Below, piece after piece: positions 25,062 through 34,615 of a stretch of 64,000 nt of DNA. Origin of the DNA: Rhizobium sp. NFR07 (lineage in GTDB: Bacteria > Pseudomonadota > Alphaproteobacteria > Rhizobiales > Rhizobiaceae); assembly GCF_900111905.1 (NCBI RefSeq), contig NZ_FOKM01000008.1:186001-250000 (forward strand), in the 5' to 3' direction. The position numbers and the translations under genes are program-made. Position 1 is the first letter of the stretch. Every line of letters begins with the position of its first letter. A model generated the notes under the pieces. The model was not told where the DNA came from and made no database searches. It worked only from the letters and a program-made list of their open reading frames with translations.

Positions 25062-26432
25062 TTAGGCTGGCTGGTTTGCGCTCTTCATGAATTGTACCGT
25101 CGCGAACCAGAGCACGGTACCAAGCACGATCAGCGCGCCGGCGATCACATACTGCACCGGATCGCGACCGGTCCACGGCCCGGTCAGGAAGGCGCAGGAG
25201 AGCGCACCGAGCACCGGCAGGATCGTCGGCGTGCGGAAATGTTTGTGCTCGACCTTGTCCTTGCGCAGGATCAGCACGGCGACGTTGACGATGGCAAAGA
25301 CGCAGAGCAGCAGCAGTGCCGTCGTGCCGCCAAGCTCCTTTACACCGCCCGCAAAAACGATCAGCGCTACTGCCAGCAGTGACGTGAAGATGATCGCGAC
25401 ATACGGCGTGCGGCGGCCGGAATGCACCTTGCCAAGCACGTCCGGCAGCACGTTCTGGCGGGCCATGCCGTAAAGCAGGCGGCTTGCCATCATCATGTTG
25501 ATCAACGCCGAATTGGCAACGGCAAACATGGTGATCACGGCGAAGATGCCGATCGGGAAACCCGGCGCACCGGCCTGGATGACCTTCAGAAGCGGTGTTT
25601 CGCCTTCGCCCAGTTCATTGGCCGGGACCAGCGTGATCGCCGAGATGGCCACCAGGATGTAGATTACGCCGGTGATCAGCAGACCGCCCAACAGGACCTT
25701 GGGAAAGATCTTGCTCGGCTTCTTGCATTCCTCTGCCATGTTGACCGAGTCCTCGAAGCCGACCATGGCGAAGAAGGCGAGGGTGGTCGCCGCGATCACC
25801 GGCCAGAAGGTGCCGCTGCCTTCCGGCGTGGTGAAGGTCCAGGCGCGCGAGACATCGCCCTGGCCGCCCATGATGGCCCAGAAGCCGATACCGATGATGA
25901 TCAGCAGACCCGTGAGCTCGACCATGGTCAGAACCACGTTCATCTTCACGCTTTCGCCGACCCCACGGAAATTGATGGCGGCAACCAGCGCAATGAAGCC
26001 GACCGCAATCAGCGGCACGCCCCAGGCACCGAAATCGAGGCCGAGTGACGTGGAGAAATTGGCGGCAAAGGCGCGCGACGCGGTGGCGGCCGAAGTAATG
26101 CCCGAGGACATGACGGCGAAAGCGACCAGGAATGTCACGAAATGGATGCCGAAGGCCTTGTGAGTGTAGAGAGCTGCGCCCGCGGCCTGCGGATATTTCG
26201 TTACCAGTTCCAGATAGCTGCAGGCGGTCAGCAGTGCGACGATGAAGGCAATCAGGAACGGCAGCCAGACAACGCCGCCGACTTCGGCTGCGACCTGACC
26301 GGTGAGCGCGTAGATGCCGGTCCCGAGAATATCGCCGACGATGAAGAGAAGCAGCAGGCCGGGTCCCATGACCCGTTTCAGCTCGCCTTCCTTCTCGTCC
26401 CCAAGCTTGGCCGGATCGATCGTCTTCTCCAT
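25062..26432 (-). CDS. APC-family amino-acid permease
   Basis: A 456-residue membrane transporter with about 12 helices. The APC helix-1 signature is GPGLLLLFIVGDILGTGIYA, with the unwound Gly-rich segment. The hydrophilic N-terminus (MEKTIDPAKLGDEKEGELKR) is cytoplasmic. It is a secondary transporter, probably importing an amino acid or exchanging it with protons. GGAGGAG precedes ATG 26432, so the eight-codon upstream extension is dropped. It is convergent with the HAD gene. The substrate is unknown. Confidence 0.9.
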   Translation of the reverse strand: MEKTIDPAKLGDEKEGELKRVMGPGLLLLFIVGDILGTGIYALTGQVAAEVGGVVWLPFLIAFIVALLTACSYLELVTKYPQAAGAALYTHKAFGIHFVTFLVAFAVMSSGITSAATASRAFAANFSTSLGLDFGAWGVPLIAVGFIALVAAINFRGVGESVKMNVVLTMVELTGLLIIIGIGFWAIMGGQGDVSRAWTFTTPEGSGTFWPVIAATTLAFFAMVGFEDSVNMAEECKKPSKIFPKVLLGGLLITGVIYILVAISAITLVPANELGEGETPLLKVIQAGAPGFPIGIFAVITMFAVANSALINMMMASRLLYGMARQNVLPDVLGKVHSGRRTPYVAIIFTSLLAVALIVFAGGVKELGGTTALLLLCVFAIVNVAVLILRKDKVEHKHFRTPTILPVLGALSCAFLTGPWTGRDPVQYVIAGALIVLGTVLWFATVQFMKSANQPA

Positions 26433-26615
26433 TGCGGCTCCTCCACATGCGCACATATTGAACGCATCAATGGCGGCAAGGCCTCAATTGTTCCAGTTGT
26501 AACGGGCGTTTACCGGCGCGCTGCCATTATTTTGCAACAATTAGGTCCTGCCATTGTGTTCGGCGCACAGGCGCACCACCTGTCGCTCGCTGCCCTTCGA
26601 GACGGAGAGTTATCT

Positions 26616-27284
26616 ATGCGCTGGTTCTGCTCCAATTGTGAAACTGCCGCCTTGGCCGATGGTCCTGATCTCATCGCGGCGGCCGACACGGGCAGATCCG
26701 ACGTCTGGCATTTCCTCCGATCCTGGGCGAGCAACCCGCTTCGCGTCGGGGCTGTTGCCGCTTCCGGAGAAACGCTGGCAAGGCTGATCACCCGCGAAAT
26801 CGGTAGCGATGCGGGCAAGGTCATCGAACTTGGGCCGGGAACCGGTGTCTTTACACGAGCGCTTCTGGCCAATGGTGTGGCCGAACAAGATCTGACGCTG
26901 ATCGAATATGGCGAGGAGTTCATGCCCGCCCTGACGCGCCGTTTCCCCAAGGCACGCGTGATGCGCATGGACGCCTCCAGGCTTCGCAAGGCCAACGTAT
27001 TCGAGGGACAGGTGGCCGGTGCCGCCGTCAGCGGTCTTCCGCTTCTGTCCATGTCGCCGCGCAAGCAGACGGCGATCCTTGCGGGCGTATTCGCTTATCT
27101 GCGTCCCGGCGCCTCGCTTTACCAGTTCACCTATGGCCCGCGATGCCCGGTGCCGCGCCGCATTCTCGACAGGCTCGGGCTGAAGGCCGTGCGCGTCGGC
27201 GGAACCGTTCGCAACATTCCGCCTGCCGCCGTCTACCGGATTTCGCGGCGACGTCCGTTCGATTTCAGCTCAGGTTCAGAGTGA
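26616..27284 (+). CDS. PmtA-like SAM-dependent methyltransferase
   Basis: A 222-residue class I methyltransferase. Motif I is VIELGPGTGVFTRALL (near residue 69), the acidic residue follows in LTLIEYGEEF, and the phospholipid N-methyltransferase-type segment is VSGLPLLSMSP. The order HFLRSW-NPLRVGAV-SGETLAR before motif I matches rhizobial PmtA, which methylates phosphatidylethanolamine towards phosphatidylcholine. The family also includes rRNA-adenine-dimethylase-like proteins, so the lipid role is likely but not proven. It is longer than typical PmtA (about 200) because of a Cys-containing N-terminus (RWFCSNCE). GACGGAGAG precedes the start. Its last 20 bases overlap the 3' end of the convergent YqaA-type gene. 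Confidence 0.75.
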   Translation: MRWFCSNCETAALADGPDLIAAADTGRSDVWHFLRSWASNPLRVGAVAASGETLARLITREIGSDAGKVIELGPGTGVFTRALLANGVAEQDLTLIEYGEEFMPALTRRFPKARVMRMDASRLRKANVFEGQVAGAAVSGLPLLSMSPRKQTAILAGVFAYLRPGASLYQFTYGPRCPVPRRILDRLGLKAVRVGGTVRNIPPAAVYRISRRRPFDFSSGSE

Positions 27285-27702
27285 TCCAGGCGAGCACCAC
27301 GTAGCGCAGCCCCTTGCCGACAAAGACCAGTGCCAGAAATGTCGGCAGCGGCTCGCGCATCACGCCGGCCGCAACCGTCAGCGCATCCCCGCCTATCGGC
27401 AACCAGCTCAGGAGCAGCGACCACTTGCCGTAGCGGCCATACCAGCGCTGCGCGCGCTCGAGCTGATGCGGCTTGACCGGAAACCATCGCTTATCCTTGA
27501 ACCGCTCGACGCCGCGCCCGAGCAGCCAGTTCACCGCCGCGCCAAGCGTATTGCCGACCGAAGCCGTCAGCAGCAGCGCCGCTACCGAATAGTCCCCGGT
27601 GAGGATCAGCCCGACCAGGATTGCCTCCGATTGCATCGGAAACAGCGTCGCTGCGATGAAGGCCGCCGAGAAAAGCCCGGCATAGGCTGCGAAATCGAAC
27701 AT
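27265..27702 (-). CDS. YqaA-family (DedA-like) inner-membrane protein
   Basis: A 145-residue protein with about four hydrophobic segments. The family core is visible in FIAATLFPMQSEAILVGLIL and the Gly-Asn motif SVGNTLGAAVNWLLGRG, followed by a charged loop containing RWYGRYGKWSLLLSWLPIGGD. These are SNARE-associated/DedA-like proteins that may affect lipid traffic or membrane potential; the precise function is unknown. The 3' end overlaps the methyltransferase gene by 20 bases on the other strand. The ribosome site is weak. A terminator at 27735 separates it from secDF. Confidence 0.83.
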   Translation of the reverse strand: MFDFAAYAGLFSAAFIAATLFPMQSEAILVGLILTGDYSVAALLLTASVGNTLGAAVNWLLGRGVERFKDKRWFPVKPHQLERAQRWYGRYGKWSLLLSWLPIGGDALTVAAGVMREPLPTFLALVFVGKGLRYVVLAWITLNLS

Positions 27703-27734
27703 CGATCCGGGTATCTTTCTCCATGAAACATCAC

Positions 27735-27765
27735 AAAAAAGGGCGGAAAAGATCCGCCCTTTTTC
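27735..27765. terminator. bidirectional terminator after secDF
   Basis: AAAAAA, then GGGCGGA (27741-27747), loop AAAGA, TCCGCCC (27753-27759), TTTTT. On the minus strand it follows the secDF stop by about 20 bases; the A and T runs on both sides make it usable in either direction. Confidence 0.85.
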
Positions 27766-27785
27766 TATGTGTCTGTCAGCGTGCC

Positions 27786-30317
27786 TCAGGCCTTGCTGAT
27801 GCCCTTGGTGTCGTCTGCCACCGCATCTTCCGCCGGCTTCTGTGCCTGGTGACGGGTGCGCCAGTCGCCGAGGAAGAGCAGGATCGGAGCAGCGATGAAG
27901 ACCGACGAGAGAGCTGCGACCGCGATGCCGAACACCATCGGGATGGCGAAGCTCGACACGGCGCTGCCGCCCCAGATCGCCATCGGCAGCATGCAGAGGA
28001 ATGCCGTTGCCGAGGTGTAGAGGCTTCGTGCCAGCGTTTCGTTGATCGACAGGTCGATCAGGTCACGCAGCGGCATCTTCTTGTAGATGCGCATGTTTTC
28101 GCGCATGCGGTCATAGACGACGACCTTGTCGTTGACCGAGTAGCCGACGAGCGTCAGCACGGCCGCGATGGCGGTCAGGTTGAAGTCCAGCCCGGTGATC
28201 GCGAAGAAACCGACGGTCTTGGTGATGTCGAGGATCAGCGTCACGATCGCTCCGACCGCGAACGGCCATTCGAAGCGGACCCAGATGTAGATCATCATCG
28301 CGATGGAGGCCAGGAAGAGCGAGAGGAAGCCGGCAATCGCCAGTTCTCCCGAAACCTTCGGGCCGACGACTTCGGTGCGTTCCACCTTGGCGGTCGGATC
28401 GATCTTGGTGACCTCTGTCTTCAGTCTTTCGACGGCAACGGTCTGCGCCTCTTCGCCGCCTTCCTGACGCTCGACGCGCACGAGAACGCGATTATGCGCA
28501 CCGAATTCCTGCAGGCCGACTTCGCCGAAGCCGAGTTCGCTGAGACCGGAACGGAAGGCCGCAAGATCGGCTTCGTTCTGGGTGACGACTTCCATCTGGA
28601 TGCCGCCGCGGAAATCGACGCCGTAGTTCAGGCCAGGCTTGAAGAACAGGAAGACGGAAGCGATCGACAGGATGACCGAGACGCCGATACCGACGAAGCG
28701 GCCACGCATGAAACGGATCTTCGTGCCGTCCGGAACCAGATTGATCGGCAGAAGCGGCTTGATCTCGATCTTCTTCAGCTTGCGGCGGGCGGTGATCGCG
28801 ATCATGGCGACGCGCACGACCGAAACGGCGGTGAACATCGAGATCATGATGCCAAGGCCCATGGTCACGGCAAAGCCGCGAACCGGGCCGGAGCCGAACC
28901 AGAAGAGCAGCACGGTGGCGATGAGGGCGGTGACGTTGGAGTCGACGATGGTCGAATAGGCACGGGCGAAGCCCGCATCGATTGCGGCAAAGGCGCTCTT
29001 GCCCTTGCGGGTTTCTTCCTTGATGCGCTCGTTGATGAGAACGTTTGCGTCGACGGCAAGGCCGATACCGAGCACGACACCGGCAATGCCGGGTAGAGTC
29101 AGTGTCGATCCGATCAGCGTCAGGCCTGCGAATGTCAGGATGACGTTGATGAGCAGTGCCGTGTTGGCGAGAATGCCCCAGAAGCCATAGAGGAAGAACA
29201 TGAAGCCGACGACGAGCACGAAGCCGATGAAGCCGGTGAAGATGCCCATCTCGATGGCGTCGGACCCGAGGTCGGCGCCGACGGTGCGTTCTTCGATGAC
29301 GGTGAGCTTGGCCGGCAGCGAGCCTGCGCGCAGCAGGGCGGCCAGCGTCGAGGTCTGCTGAGGCGTGAAGTCGCCGGAGATCTGCCCGGAGCCCTGGGTG
29401 ATCGGCGTCTGAATGACTGGGGCGCTGAGCACCTTGTTGTCGAGGACGATGGCGAAAGGACGGCCGACATTTGCGGTGGTGATCTGCGCGAAACGTGTCG
29501 CACCGGCGCTGTCGAAGCGGAACGAGACGATCGGCCGCTGGGTCTGCTGTTCGAAGGCGGCGCGGGCATCCGTCAGACGGTCGCCGGAAAGTTCGACGCG
29601 GTCGAGAACCGGATATTCCTGGCCACGCTCGTCGGGGATCATGGTGACGCCCGGTTCGCCCGGATTGCCGAGCAGGTGGAAGCTCATCTTCGCGGTCGAA
29701 CCGAGAAGCTGGCGAAGGCGGGACGGATCCTGCTCGCCGGGCAGCTGGACGAGGACGCGGTCAGAGCCGACGCGCTGGATCGTCGGTTCGGCAACGCCGA
29801 CCTGGTCGACGCGCTGGCGGATGATCTCGAGGCTCTGCTCGACCGCCGCAGTGATATGGGCGTCGATGCCGGCCTCGGTCTGCGCGATCGAGATGGAATT
29901 CTCGCTTGGCGTGGTGATCGAGAGATCGGTTCCGCCGACGGTGCCGAAGCCGACCGGATTGGCCAGCGTCTGCAGTTCGGTAACGGCCGCGTCGCGCTGG
30001 GTACCGTCACGCAGCGTGACGAGGATGGCATCGCCTGCGCGGCGGATTGCCGACGTATTGATGTTCTTGTCGCGCAGGACGCGTCGGGTGTCCTGGGTCA
30101 GGCTCTGGATGCGCTCGTTGATCAGGTCGGCCCGATCGACTTCAAGCACGAGGTGCGAACCGCCCCTCAGGTCGAGACCGAGCGAGACCCGGCTGTGCGG
30201 GAGCCAGGACGGCACGCGGTCGAGTACCGACTGCGGAAGCACGTTCGGCAGGGCGACCAGTATGCCGATGATGATGATGAAGACATAGGTCCCCACCAGC
30301 CACGGTGAATTTCTCAT
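27786..30317 (-). CDS. secDF: protein translocase subunit SecDF (fused)
   Basis: An 843-residue inner-membrane protein joining SecD (about residues 1-510) and SecF (about 530-843) in one chain. It assists the Sec translocon by proton-driven pulling of exported proteins. The SecD half shows LGLDLRGGSHLVLEVD after helix 1, the periplasmic P1 domain, and GIGLAVDANVLINERIKEE in the RND-like helices. The SecF half has FKPGLNYGVDFRGGIQMEV and VGYSVNDKVVVYDRMREN. AGGA lies before ATG 30317. It is followed by a strong terminator. Fusion is common in some lineages, so this is normal; no yajC is nearby. Confidence 0.96.
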   Translation of the reverse strand: MRNSPWLVGTYVFIIIIGILVALPNVLPQSVLDRVPSWLPHSRVSLGLDLRGGSHLVLEVDRADLINERIQSLTQDTRRVLRDKNINTSAIRRAGDAILVTLRDGTQRDAAVTELQTLANPVGFGTVGGTDLSITTPSENSISIAQTEAGIDAHITAAVEQSLEIIRQRVDQVGVAEPTIQRVGSDRVLVQLPGEQDPSRLRQLLGSTAKMSFHLLGNPGEPGVTMIPDERGQEYPVLDRVELSGDRLTDARAAFEQQTQRPIVSFRFDSAGATRFAQITTANVGRPFAIVLDNKVLSAPVIQTPITQGSGQISGDFTPQQTSTLAALLRAGSLPAKLTVIEERTVGADLGSDAIEMGIFTGFIGFVLVVGFMFFLYGFWGILANTALLINVILTFAGLTLIGSTLTLPGIAGVVLGIGLAVDANVLINERIKEETRKGKSAFAAIDAGFARAYSTIVDSNVTALIATVLLFWFGSGPVRGFAVTMGLGIMISMFTAVSVVRVAMIAITARRKLKKIEIKPLLPINLVPDGTKIRFMRGRFVGIGVSVILSIASVFLFFKPGLNYGVDFRGGIQMEVVTQNEADLAAFRSGLSELGFGEVGLQEFGAHNRVLVRVERQEGGEEAQTVAVERLKTEVTKIDPTAKVERTEVVGPKVSGELAIAGFLSLFLASIAMMIYIWVRFEWPFAVGAIVTLILDITKTVGFFAITGLDFNLTAIAAVLTLVGYSVNDKVVVYDRMRENMRIYKKMPLRDLIDLSINETLARSLYTSATAFLCMLPMAIWGGSAVSSFAIPMVFGIAVAALSSVFIAAPILLFLGDWRTRHQAQKPAEDAVADDTKGISKA

Positions 30318-30399
30318 TGTTCAAATCCTGTTAGGCCCCGACCGATGCTCGGATCGTAAGGCCGTCAAATTTCATGCTGCCAGGCAACACATGCCTTAA

Positions 30400-30810
30400 T
30401 CAGGCGACAAGCGGTGGGGCACGGGGCAGGGCGCCCGGCCAGTTGATGCGCTTGATGGACGGGCGCCGATAGTCGAGAGCCCGGGCGGCCGCATAGTGAT
30501 GCGTCGCAATTTCGAAGAATGCCGGAGGCGGCAGGCCGTCATCGGTGGCGATATGGCCGCCGGAATTGTCCTTGCGTTCGGCAATGGTGACGGCGCGCAG
30601 GCCGTCACGTTTTGTGAGCGTCGGTGATCTGTCGGAGCGATCGTCGATCGGGCGTGCTGCAGCGGCGAGATCCAGATTGCGCGGAGCGCCGGCGAGAAGG
30701 CCGAAGAGGGCGATGAGGAATGCTGCGGCAAGAACTGGCACGCGCGCGAGATCGCTCTGCGCGCGGTGGCCCTTTTTCCGTCTTGGTAGCGGCAATACCG
30801 CCATCCGCAT
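30400..30810 (-). CDS. hypothetical protein with one N-terminal membrane segment
   Basis: A 136-residue protein I do not recognise. A very basic start (MRMAVLPLPRRKKGHR) is followed by one hydrophobic segment near residues 26-42 (VLAAAFLIALFGLLAG), then a hydrophilic, proline- and arginine-rich C-terminus ending in LDYRRPSIKRINWPGALP, which looks constrained. A GGAG ribosome site lies four bases before the start codon. It is co-directional with secDF, 82 bases upstream of it. It could be an exported or membrane-anchored small protein; function unknown. Confidence 0.55.
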   Translation of the reverse strand: MRMAVLPLPRRKKGHRAQSDLARVPVLAAAFLIALFGLLAGAPRNLDLAAAARPIDDRSDRSPTLTKRDGLRAVTIAERKDNSGGHIATDDGLPPPAFFEIATHHYAAARALDYRRPSIKRINWPGALPRAPPLVA

Positions 30811-30916
30811 CGACTCCGGATATTAGAGTGTCCGAATTGTCCTCGGATGACGCCGCCTTCTAAAGGAGAGCGTCATCCGGGTCAACAAAACGGGCCATCA
30901 AAGAGGCGCGAGGGGC

Positions 30917-31594
30917 TTAGCGGATCCGCTTTGCAGCGGGTTCCGGCACCAGTTCGCCATTAAGGCGACGGTCGAGATAGTCCTCGCATTCGCCCATCAG
31001 CGTCTCAACCTGGCCGTTGAAGAAGTGGTTGGCGTTCTCCACGGTCTTGTGCGTGATGAGAATGCCCTTCTGCGTCTTCAGCTTTTCGACGAGGCCGTTC
31101 ACGTCCTTTTCGGGCGCAACCTTGTCTGAATCGCCGTTGATGATCAGTCCGGAGGACGGGCAGGGGGCGAGGAAGGAGAAGTCGTAGGTGTTCGGCTGCG
31201 GCGCAATCGACATGAAGCCTTCGATTTCCGGACGGCGCATCAGAAGCTGCATGCCTATCCAGGCGCCGAACGAATAGCCGGCGACCCAACAGCTCTTCGA
31301 ATCGGGATGCAGGCTCTGCACCCAGTCGAGCGCCGATGCCGCATCCGAAAGTTCGCCCGCGCCGTGGTCGAATTCGCCCTGGCTACGCCCGATGCCGCGG
31401 AAGTTGAACCGCAGTGTCGTGAAACCGCGCTTCTGGAACATGTAGAAGAGCTGGTAGACGATCTGGTTGTTCATCGTGCCGCCGAACTGAGGGTGCGGGT
31501 GCAGGATGATGGCGATCGGGGCGCTCTTTTCCTTGGACGGCTGGTAGCGTCCTTCCAGGCGGCCGGCTGGGCCGTTGAAAATCACTTCGGGCAT
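30917..31594 (-). CDS. alpha/beta hydrolase (YcjY/serine-hydrolase type)
   Basis: A 225-residue cytoplasmic hydrolase. The oxyanion region is LHPHPQFGGTMNN, the nucleophile elbow GYSFGAW, the acid is in INGDSDKVAP and the catalytic His in ENANHFF, so the triad is complete. The LRFNFRGIGRSQG motif is typical of this small intracellular family. ATG 31594 has GGAG seven bases upstream; ATG 31609 has none. It shares a 236-base divergent region with the suf operon, where the candidate iron-regulatory sites lie. Substrate unknown. Confidence 0.85.
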   Translation of the reverse strand: MPEVIFNGPAGRLEGRYQPSKEKSAPIAIILHPHPQFGGTMNNQIVYQLFYMFQKRGFTTLRFNFRGIGRSQGEFDHGAGELSDAASALDWVQSLHPDSKSCWVAGYSFGAWIGMQLLMRRPEIEGFMSIAPQPNTYDFSFLAPCPSSGLIINGDSDKVAPEKDVNGLVEKLKTQKGILITHKTVENANHFFNGQVETLMGECEDYLDRRLNGELVPEPAAKRIR

Positions 31595-31650
31595 CGGTAC
31601 TCCGGTCAATCGTGTCCGGTTCCAACCTGTTCATCACGTCGGGTTTGACT

Positions 31651-31665
31651 TGACGAACTCGCTCA
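31651..31665. promoter_or_regulatory. candidate IRO box (RirA site), TGA-N9-TCA
   Basis: TGACGAACTCGCTCA matches the published rhizobial IRO-box pattern TGA-N9-TCA exactly. It lies 166-180 bases upstream of the first suf-operon start codon, next to an Irr-type element. RirA represses iron uptake and Fe-S genes when iron is sufficient. The six fixed bases are weak evidence alone; the location raises its value. Confidence 0.5.
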
Positions 31666-31682
31666 GCTTTTCTAGAACTCAG

Positions 31683-31699
31683 TTTAGAACCATTCGAAA
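31683..31699. promoter_or_regulatory. candidate ICE motif (Irr site) upstream of suf operon
   Basis: TTTAGAACCATTCGAAA matches the iron-control element TTTAGAA-N3-TTCTAAA at 13 of 14 fixed positions. A second half-like palindrome TTCTAGAA lies at 31670-31677. It is placed 132 bases before the cysteine desulfurase start. Irr binds such sites in rhizobia under low iron, so direct Irr control of suf is proposed here. Confidence 0.6.
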
Positions 31700-31830
31700 T
31701 TGGGCAAGCAGACGCATTGCCCGTTGCGAAGTCTCTTAAGGCAAGCCCGGTCGAAATTTCAAGGAAAATGCGGCTTGGGGCGGCTTGCCTTTGATGATGT
31801 GCTAATTTGGAACGAAAGCGCGATCAGGCA

Positions 31831-32997
31831 ATGGCGTTGCAGCGAACATATCTGGACTGGAATGCGACTGCTCCTTTGTCAGAGCCGGCTCGCATTGCCA
31901 TGCTCGATGCGCTGGCGCTGCCGGGCAATGCGTCTTCCGTCCATGCAGAGGGACGCTCGGCCCGCACCGGCGTGGAAAAGGCGCGACGTCAGGTCGCCGC
32001 CCTCGTCGGCGCCGAACCTGCGCATGTGACCTTTACCAGCGGTGCGACGGAAGCTGCCAACCACGTTCTGACGCCGGACTACCGCATGGGACGTGCGCCC
32101 ATCGCGATCTGGCATCTTTACGTCTCCGCGATCGAGCATCCGGCAATCCGCGAAGGCGGACGCTTTTCTGCCGAAAATGTGACCGAAGTGCCGGTGACAT
32201 CAGCCGGAACGCTCGATCTGTCCGCTTTGGAAGATCTGCTCGCTCGTCATGACCACGCATCCGGAATGCCGATGGTGGCGGTCATGCTCGTCAACAATGA
32301 AACCGGTATAGTCCAGCCGGTCGCGGAAGCGGCGGCGCTTGCGCATAAATATCGCGGGCTGATGGTTGTCGACGCAGTTCAGGCTGCCGGCCGCTTGCTG
32401 CTCGATATCAGTGCTCTGGATGCGGATTTCCTGATCATCTCCTCTCACAAGATCGGTGGTCCCAAGGGCGTCGGCGCCCTGATTTCGCGCGGAGAGGTGC
32501 TCATGCCGAAGCCCCTCATCCGTGGCGGCGGACAGGAAAAGGGCCATCGCTCTGGGACGGAAAATTTTCATGCGATCATAGGCTTCGGCGCAGCTGCTGA
32601 AGTGATGTCTCAGAATATCGAGGCGCGCATCGAACGAATCGGTGCTCTGCGCGATCGCCTGGAGCGGTCGATGAAGGATGTCGCCCCCGACGTCGTCATT
32701 TATGGCGACGAGGTGACGCGGGTCGCCAATACCAGCTTTTTCACCCTCCCGGGATTGAAGGGAGAGACCGGCCAGATCGCTTTCGATCTGGAAGGCGTCG
32801 CACTCTCGGCGGGCTCCGCCTGCTCGTCCGGCAAGGTCGGCCAGAGCCATGTGCTGACGGCGATGGGGCGTGATCCGGATGTCGGTGCGCTGCGCATCTC
32901 GCTCGGCCCGGATACGACGGAAGCGGATATAGAAAAGGCGATCACCGCCTTCGGAAAAATTGCCATGCGCCGAAAGGCGCCGGGCCAGGCCGCTTAA
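31831..32997 (+). CDS. cysteine desulfurase, NifS/IscS-like
   Basis: A 388-residue PLP enzyme that takes sulfur from cysteine. It begins [11 protein letters not shown]; the PLP lysine is in [12 protein letters not shown] (near residue 210), and the mobile-loop cysteine is in [16 protein letters not shown], the class I desulfurase pattern. It is first in the suf operon, 148 bases before sufB. The operon has a second, class II desulfurase (SufS) later. The start at 31831 is preceded by a weak AGG; the longer frame to 31807 is not used. It probably supplies sulfur to SufBCD or to tRNA thiolation; the division of labour with SufS is unknown. Confidence 0.92.
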   Translation: MALQRTYLDWNATAPLSEPARIAMLDALALPGNASSVHAEGRSARTGVEKARRQVAALVGAEPAHVTFTSGATEAANHVLTPDYRMGRAPIAIWHLYVSAIEHPAIREGGRFSAENVTEVPVTSAGTLDLSALEDLLARHDHASGMPMVAVMLVNNETGIVQPVAEAAALAHKYRGLMVVDAVQAAGRLLLDISALDADFLIISSHKIGGPKGVGALISRGEVLMPKPLIRGGGQEKGHRSGTENFHAIIGFGAAAEVMSQNIEARIERIGALRDRLERSMKDVAPDVVIYGDEVTRVANTSFFTLPGLKGETGQIAFDLEGVALSAGSACSSGKVGQSHVLTAMGRDPDVGALRISLGPDTTEADIEKAITAFGKIAMRRKAPGQAA

Positions 32998-33145
32998 GCG
33001 GCGCCAAATTTGCGGAATGGCAAATTTCCGCTTGCCAAGAGGTGTGAAAACCGCCTTTTGGCGCCTACATGGGGGAGGCATTGTTTTCCCCGCTCGAATG
33101 ACGGAATTGCCGGAATTTGAACCGGCAACACAGGGAGTTTTAAAG

Positions 33146-34615
33146 ATGCCTGCTGTCCAGGAAACGATCGATCAGGTCCGTGGGATCGATATCGATCAGT
33201 ACAAGTATGGCTTCGAGACATTCATCGAAGTGGACAAGGCGCCCAAGGGCCTTTCGGAAGACATCATTCGCTTCATTTCGGCCAAGAAGCAGGAGCCGGA
33301 CTGGATGCTGGAATGGCGTCTCGACGCCTATAAGCGTTGGCTGACCATGGAAGAGCCGACCTGGGCGCGCGTCGATTATCCGAAGATCGACTTCAACGAT
33401 ATTTATTATTACGCCGCGCCGAAGAACATCACGGGCCCTGTGTCGTTGGATGAAGTCGACCCGGAACTGTTGAAGACCTATGAGAAGCTCGGCATTCCGC
33501 TGCGCGAGCAGGAAATTCTCGCCGGCGTGCAGACCTCCAAGGTCGCCGTCGACGCCGTCTTCGATTCGGTCTCGGTCGTCACGACCTTCAAGAAGGAGCT
33601 GCAGAAGGCCGGCGTGATCTTCATGTCGATCTCGGAAGCCATTCGCGAGCATCCCGAACTGATCAAGCAGTATCTCGGCTCGGTGGTTCCGACGACCGAC
33701 AACTACTATGCGACGCTGAATGCGGCGGTCTTCACCGACGGCTCCTTCGTGTTCGTACCGAAGGGCGTCCGCTGCCCGATGGAGCTGTCCACCTACTTCC
33801 GTATCAACGAGAAGAACACCGGCCAGTTCGAACGCACGCTGATCATCGCCGAGGAAGGCGCCTACGTGTCCTACCTCGAAGGCTGCACCGCGCCTCAGCG
33901 CGACGAAAACCAGCTTCACGCTGCCGTCGTCGAACTGGTTGCGCTGGATGATGCCGAGATCAAGTATTCCACCGTCCAGAACTGGTTCCCGGGCGACAAG
34001 GAAGGCAAGGGCGGCATCTACAACTTCGTCACCAAGCGTGGCGATTGCCGCGGTCACCGCTCCAAGATCTCCTGGACCCAGGTCGAAACCGGTTCAGCGA
34101 TCACCTGGAAATACCCGTCCTGCATCCTGCGCGGCGACGACAGCCGCGGCGAGTTCTATTCGATCGCCGTGTCGAACGGTCACCAGCAGATCGACAGCGG
34201 CACCAAGATGATCCATCTCGGCAAGAACACGTCGAGCCGCATCATCTCCAAGGGCATTTCCGCCGGCGTGTCGCAGAACACCTATCGCGGTCAGGTGTCG
34301 ATCAATCGCCGGGCGGAAAACGCCCGCAACTTCACCAACTGCGACTCGCTCCTGATCGGCGACAAGTGCGGTGCGCATACGGTGCCTTATATCGAGGCGA
34401 AGAACCAGTCGGCGCAGATCGAACACGAGGCAACTACCTCGAAGATCTCCGACGACCAGAAGTTCTACGCCATGCAGCGCGGCATCCCGGAAGAAGAGGC
34501 GATCGCGCTGATCGTTAACGGCTTCGTCAAGGACGTCATCCAGCAGCTGCCGATGGAATTTGCCGTCGAAGCCCAGAAGCTGATCGGCATCTCGCTAGAG
34601 GGTAGCGTGGGGTAA
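33146..34615 (+). CDS. sufB: Fe-S cluster assembly scaffold subunit SufB
   Basis: A 489-residue SufB of normal length, the scaffold on which clusters form together with SufC and SufD. The start is [11 protein letters not shown]; the conserved [12 protein letters not shown] stretch is near residue 48. The beta-helix core includes [20 protein letters not shown] and the C-terminal [27 protein letters not shown] precedes ATG 33146; the open frame further left lacks a family match. Its TAA stop overlaps the ATG of the small coiled-coil gene by one base. Confidence 0.96.
   Translation: MPAVQETIDQVRGIDIDQYKYGFETFIEVDKAPKGLSEDIIRFISAKKQEPDWMLEWRLDAYKRWLTMEEPTWARVDYPKIDFNDIYYYAAPKNITGPVSLDEVDPELLKTYEKLGIPLREQEILAGVQTSKVAVDAVFDSVSVVTTFKKELQKAGVIFMSISEAIREHPELIKQYLGSVVPTTDNYYATLNAAVFTDGSFVFVPKGVRCPMELSTYFRINEKNTGQFERTLIIAEEGAYVSYLEGCTAPQRDENQLHAAVVELVALDDAEIKYSTVQNWFPGDKEGKGGIYNFVTKRGDCRGHRSKISWTQVETGSAITWKYPSCILRGDDSRGEFYSIAVSNGHQQIDSGTKMIHLGKNTSSRIISKGISAGVSQNTYRGQVSINRRAENARNFTNCDSLLIGDKCGAHTVPYIEAKNQSAQIEHEATTSKISDDQKFYAMQRGIPEEEAIALIVNGFVKDVIQQLPMEFAVEAQKLIGISLEGSVG

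Noticed and set aside
27723..29096. 457-codon plus-strand frame opposite secDF
   Set aside because: Extremely charged (Asp/Arg/His) translation typical of a shadow of a membrane protein gene.
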